This document shows, in pieces, positions 6,542-8,249 of a stretch of DNA of 8,249 nt (within the stretch, counting starts at the first letter, position 1; every line of letters begins with the position of its first letter). The stretch covers positions 1 to 8,249 of the forward strand of contig CABRFZ010000043.1 of assembly GCA_902470365.1 (NCBI GenBank), in the 5' to 3' direction. A program made the position numbers and the translations under genes. The notes beneath the pieces are model-generated. The model did not search any database. It was not told where the DNA came from and saw nothing but the letters and a program-made list of their open reading frames with translations. Origin of the DNA: an uncultured Collinsella sp. GTDB taxonomy: Bacteria; Actinomycetota; Coriobacteriia; Coriobacteriales; Coriobacteriaceae.

Positions 6542-6678
6542 CTAAAGAGGAACCCGAGGGTTCCCACCTTTTAGCGCCAATGAGCAGCTGACTGGTCATA
6601 CAACTTAGATTCCCTTCCTCAAATCGAGGAAGCCTATGTGTACGACCTGGTTGCTGAGAAGCGCTGGGTTATTTTTTT
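6542..6678 (+). promoter_or_regulatory. Structured infC leader with attenuator-like terminator
   Basis: Three stem-loops are visible. The first is 6542-6574, with core GGAACCC-GA-GGGTTCC (6549-6564) and CTAAA/TTTAG flanks. The second is CTTCCTC/GAGGAAG (6614-6620 with 6626-6632). The third is GACCTGGT (6644-6651) with GCTGGGTT (6663-6670), closed by GCT-GAGA-AGC and followed by T7 (6672-6678). The third has several G-U pairs but the form of an intrinsic terminator, just ahead of infC. AACCC (6551-6555) and AGCGC (6573-6577) could instead pair with GGGTT (6666-6670) and GCGCT (6661-6665), opening both end hairpins. In Bacillus subtilis this operon is attenuated by L20 binding to its leader; the same role is inferred here. 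Confidence 0.55.
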
Positions 6679-6697
6679 ATGAATGGAGGTAGGGAAA

Positions 6698-7252
6698 ATA
6701 GCTAAGTCTGATGACACCCGCATCAACGACGAGATCACTGCATCTTCGTGCCGTTTGATTGGCGTCGATGGCTCTCAGCTCGGCCTGTTCGCCATCCGCG
6801 ATGCCCAGCGCGTCGCCGACGATCAGGGTCTCGACCTGGTCGAGATCGCTCCCAACGCGGAGCCGCCGGTCTGCAAGGTCATGGACTACGGTAAGTTCAA
6901 GTACCAGCAGGCCATGAAGGCCAAGGCTGCTCGTAAGAACCAGTCCAAGGTCGAGGTCAAGGAAATGAAGTTCCGACCCAAGATCGACGTTGGCGACTAC
7001 GAGACCAAGAAGGGCCACGTTCTGCGTTTCCTCAAGAAGGGCGCACGCGTTAAGATCACCATCATGTTCCGCGGCCGTGAGATGGCTCACCCGGAGCAGG
7101 GCCTTAACGTTCTCGAGCGTCTCGCCGAGGATCTCAAGCCTTACGCTACGGTCGAGTCCAAGCCTAAGATGGAAGGCCGTAACATGCTTATGCTGCTCGC
7201 CCCGATTAAGGGCGCCTTCGATGAGGATAAAGCGGCAAGCGATACTAAGTAA
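6698..7252 (+). CDS. infC: Translation initiation factor IF-3, probable AUA start
   Basis: 184 residues, standard IF3 length. IF3 binds the 30S subunit, prevents premature 50S joining and checks the start codon. The N-terminal domain has TRINDEI (7-13) and NAEPPVCKVMDYGKFKY (53-69); a basic linker (about 72-88) leads to the C-terminal domain with EMKFRPKIDVGDYETK (89-104) and FRGREMAH (124-131). Start choice: GGAGGT lies at 6685-6690, seven bases before an in-frame ATA (6698) followed by GCT AAG. The only in-frame ATG (6683) overlaps this Shine-Dalgarno and has just a T-run upstream. E. coli infC starts with AUU, which lets IF3 repress its own translation, so a rare start is expected in this gene. 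If ATG 6683 were used the protein would be 189 residues. First gene of an operon with rpmI and rplT. Confidence 0.95.
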   Translation: MAKSDDTRINDEITASSCRLIGVDGSQLGLFAIRDAQRVADDQGLDLVEIAPNAEPPVCKVMDYGKFKYQQAMKAKAARKNQSKVEVKEMKFRPKIDVGDYETKKGHVLRFLKKGARVKITIMFRGREMAHPEQGLNVLERLAEDLKPYATVESKPKMEGRNMLMLLAPIKGAFDEDKAASDTK

Positions 7253-7284
7253 CTAGTGTTCTGTAACCGATTAAGGAGTATTTC

Positions 7285-7476
7285 ATGCCTAAGATGAAGT
7301 CCCACAGCGGCACCAAGAAGCGTTTCCGCAAGACTGGTACCGGCAAGCTTATGCGCGCCAAGGCTTTCAAGAGCCACATCCTGAGCAAGAAGTCCACCAA
7401 GCGTAAGCGTGGCTTCCGTCAGGAGACCGAGATTGCCGCTGCCGACCGCAAGGTCATCAAGTCGCGTCTCGCCTAA
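7285..7476 (+). CDS. rpmI: 50S ribosomal protein L35
   Basis: 63 residues, very basic, of normal length for bL35. MPKMKSHSGTKKRF at the N-terminus and the KRKRGFR segment near residue 40 are family hallmarks (the family pattern is MPKmKThsgaaKRFk). L35 is a small 23S rRNA-binding protein of the large subunit. AAGGAG at 7273-7278 precedes the ATG by six bases. It lies 32 bp after infC and 46 bp before rplT in the conserved IF3-L35-L20 order, with codon bias typical of highly expressed ribosomal genes. Confidence 0.97.
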   Translation: MPKMKSHSGTKKRFRKTGTGKLMRAKAFKSHILSKKSTKRKRGFRQETEIAAADRKVIKSRLA

Positions 7477-7522
7477 GTTCGCGTTCCCGTTTTTCGTTTT
7501 ACCGTCTAGGAGTTGATAGAAC

Positions 7523-7882
7523 ATGGCACGTATTAAGCGCGCTGTTGCCGCCAAGAAGAAGCGCCGTACCGTTATGCACCGTGCGAAGGGTTACTACGGT
7601 GCCGCTTCGCGTACTTACAAGCATGCTAAAGAGCAGGTCCAGCACTCCCTGCAGTATCAGTATCGTGATCGCCGCAACAAGAAGCGCGAGATCCGTTCTC
7701 TCTGGATCACTCGTATCAACGCTGCTGCTCGCCTGAACGACATCTCTTACTCTCAGTTCATGCACGGCCTGAAGGTTGCCGGCATCGAGCTCGACCGCAA
7801 GGTCCTGGCTCAGATGGCTTACGAGGACATCGAGTCCTTCAACGAGCTGGCTACCATCGCCAAGAAGGCTCTCAAGGCCTAA
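7523..7882 (+). CDS. rplT: 50S ribosomal protein L20
   Basis: 119 residues, standard for bL20. The basic N-terminal arm MARIKRAVAAKKKRRTV, then AKGYYGAASRTYKHAKEQV (22-40) and YRDRRNKKREIRSLWITRIN (47-66), are diagnostic. The globular C-terminal part (about 60-119) includes SYSQFMHGLKVAGIELDRK. L20 is needed for early 50S assembly and, in several bacteria, represses its own operon by binding mRNA sites that mimic its 23S site. AGGAG at 7508-7512 gives ten bases of spacing. Last gene of the operon; the terminator starts 21 bp after the stop. Confidence 0.98.
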   Translation: MARIKRAVAAKKKRRTVMHRAKGYYGAASRTYKHAKEQVQHSLQYQYRDRRNKKREIRSLWITRINAAARLNDISYSQFMHGLKVAGIELDRKVLAQMAYEDIESFNELATIAKKALKA

Positions 7883-7903
7883 TAGATTCTCTTGAATCGC
7901 TAG

Positions 7904-7939
7904 GGGAGTGTCGCGTTATGCGCGGCGCTCCCTCTTTTT
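7904..7939 (+). terminator. Intrinsic terminator of infC-rpmI-rplT
   Basis: GGGAGTGTCGCG (7904-7915) pairs over 12 bp, two of them G-U, with CGCGGCGCTCCC (7921-7932) around loop TTATG. TC and TTTTT (7935-7939) follow. Strong GC-rich stem and correct position after the L20 stop. Confidence 0.93.
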
Positions 7940-8197
7940 ATCTGAAGCGCTGGTTTATATAGCAAAAGCGCGGGTAGATGGACACTTACAGGTGACCGAT
8001 CTTTATATATCTCTTAATCGAAGGGTCATCATCTGATACGTGCAGCATTTCTGCACCAGCCTTTCTATTGCTTATATAGGAAGCGATATGTTGTGTAGGA
8101 CTTGTGAAGAGTGGAATTGACGTCCCACATCGCTTCGCGGTCTGGCAATATATCTCCTTGCCGCGCGGCCCGGTCGAACCGGATCAGCCGCAGAGCG

Positions 8198-8212
8198 TGC
8201 ACCTTGAGAACC
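8198..8212 (+). promoter_or_regulatory. boxA-like antitermination element
   Basis: TGCACCTTGAGAACC resembles the boxA of Gram-positive rRNA leaders (forms such as TGTTCCTTGAGAACT in high-GC species, TGCTCTTTGAAAACT in Bacillus), where Nus factors bind. A small hairpin upstream (8170-8182) is placed like boxB, and a 12-bp stem (8224-8249) follows downstream. The likeness is from memory of these elements and is not tested. Confidence 0.5.
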
Positions 8213-8223
8213 GGATACTGCGA

Positions 8224-8249
8224 GGATGGACACTTCAAGTGTCGCATCC
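8224..8249. repeat. Inverted repeat at the window edge
   Basis: GGATG (8224-8228) with CATCC (8245-8249), and GACACTT (8229-8235) with AAGTGTC (8237-8243), form a 12-bp stem with one bulged G. The window ends exactly here, so the stem may continue. An rRNA processing stem or a protein-binding palindrome are both possible. Confidence 0.55.

Larger units (their letters stand above)
7941..8249 (+). promoter_or_regulatory. Non-coding 309 bp: probable promoter/leader region of an rRNA operon
   Basis: No convincing gene is present. Four AT-rich TATATA-type elements (about 7956, 8004, 8073 and 8149) stand out in GC-rich surroundings and could include -10 hexamers, but none has a good -35 at 16-18 bp; TGGACA at 7979 with TATATA at 8004 (19 bp) is the closest. 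Stem-loops: GTGCAG/CTGCAC (8040-8056), CTTTCTAT/ATAGGAAG (8061-8083), a longer bulged stem pairing 8080-8101 with 8122-8136, and CCGGT/ACCGG (8170-8182). A boxA-like element follows at 8198. Together this resembles an rRNA leader; the 16S gene would lie beyond the window. Confidence 0.45.

Noticed and set aside
6091..6567. 158-codon open frame on the - strand over tRNA-Leu and its duplication
   Set aside because: Part of its translation (for example ARLELARCCQRWILSPLRL) is simply the antisense of the tRNA, a well-known source of false proteins; the rest covers terminators and palindromes.
7477..7522. Gap between rpmI and rplT considered as a second L20-binding operator
   Set aside because: It has T-runs but no clear stem, so no structural support for an operator here.
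8065..8247. 60-codon open frame on the - strand at the window end
   Set aside because: It spans several stem-loops and the boxA-like element, has no ribosome-binding site and no family resemblance.

Overview
The window looks like a chromosomal housekeeping segment from a GC-rich actinobacterium. The protein sequences and gene order suggest class Coriobacteriia, close to Collinsella, but this is a judgement from memory, not a search. All protein genes lie on the + strand. I see no defence system, transposase, CRISPR array or secondary-metabolite cluster. The less ordinary content is in the RNA-level and intergenic structure.

Layout: (1) 1-231 is the 3' end of a recJ-like exonuclease gene. (2) 247-2607 is a full-length bifunctional (p)ppGpp synthetase/hydrolase, 15 bp downstream and probably cotranscribed. 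(3) A perfect 13-bp hairpin separates it from an MBL-fold hydrolase gene at 2696-3379. (4) A 194-bp gap with a probable promoter precedes a class II fructose-bisphosphate aldolase at 3574-4440. (5) A 92-nt nested inverted repeat at 4461-4552 follows. (6) A cytoplasmic transglutaminase-like protein gene lies at 4692-6125 with its own probable promoter. (7) tRNA-Leu(CAA) at 6165-6251 has its terminator, and a second copy of its 3' end plus terminator lies 184 bp downstream across a palindrome-rich GC segment. (8) The infC-rpmI-rplT operon (IF3, L35, L20) is preceded by a structured leader that ends in a hairpin plus T7, and closed by a strong terminator at 7904-7939. (9) The last 309 bp hold no convincing gene; several stem-loops and a boxA-like element suggest the leader of an rRNA operon whose 16S gene would start beyond the window.

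Functionally the window is about translation and its control: stringent-response alarmone metabolism (Rel), a leucine tRNA, an initiation factor with two ribosomal proteins, and probably an rRNA operon. A highly expressed glycolytic enzyme and two enzymes of unknown substrate (MBL hydrolase, transglutaminase-like protein) sit between them. The most notable observations are the probable AUA start codon of infC, the attenuator-like infC leader, the large nested hairpin after fba, and the tRNA-Leu 3'-end duplication.
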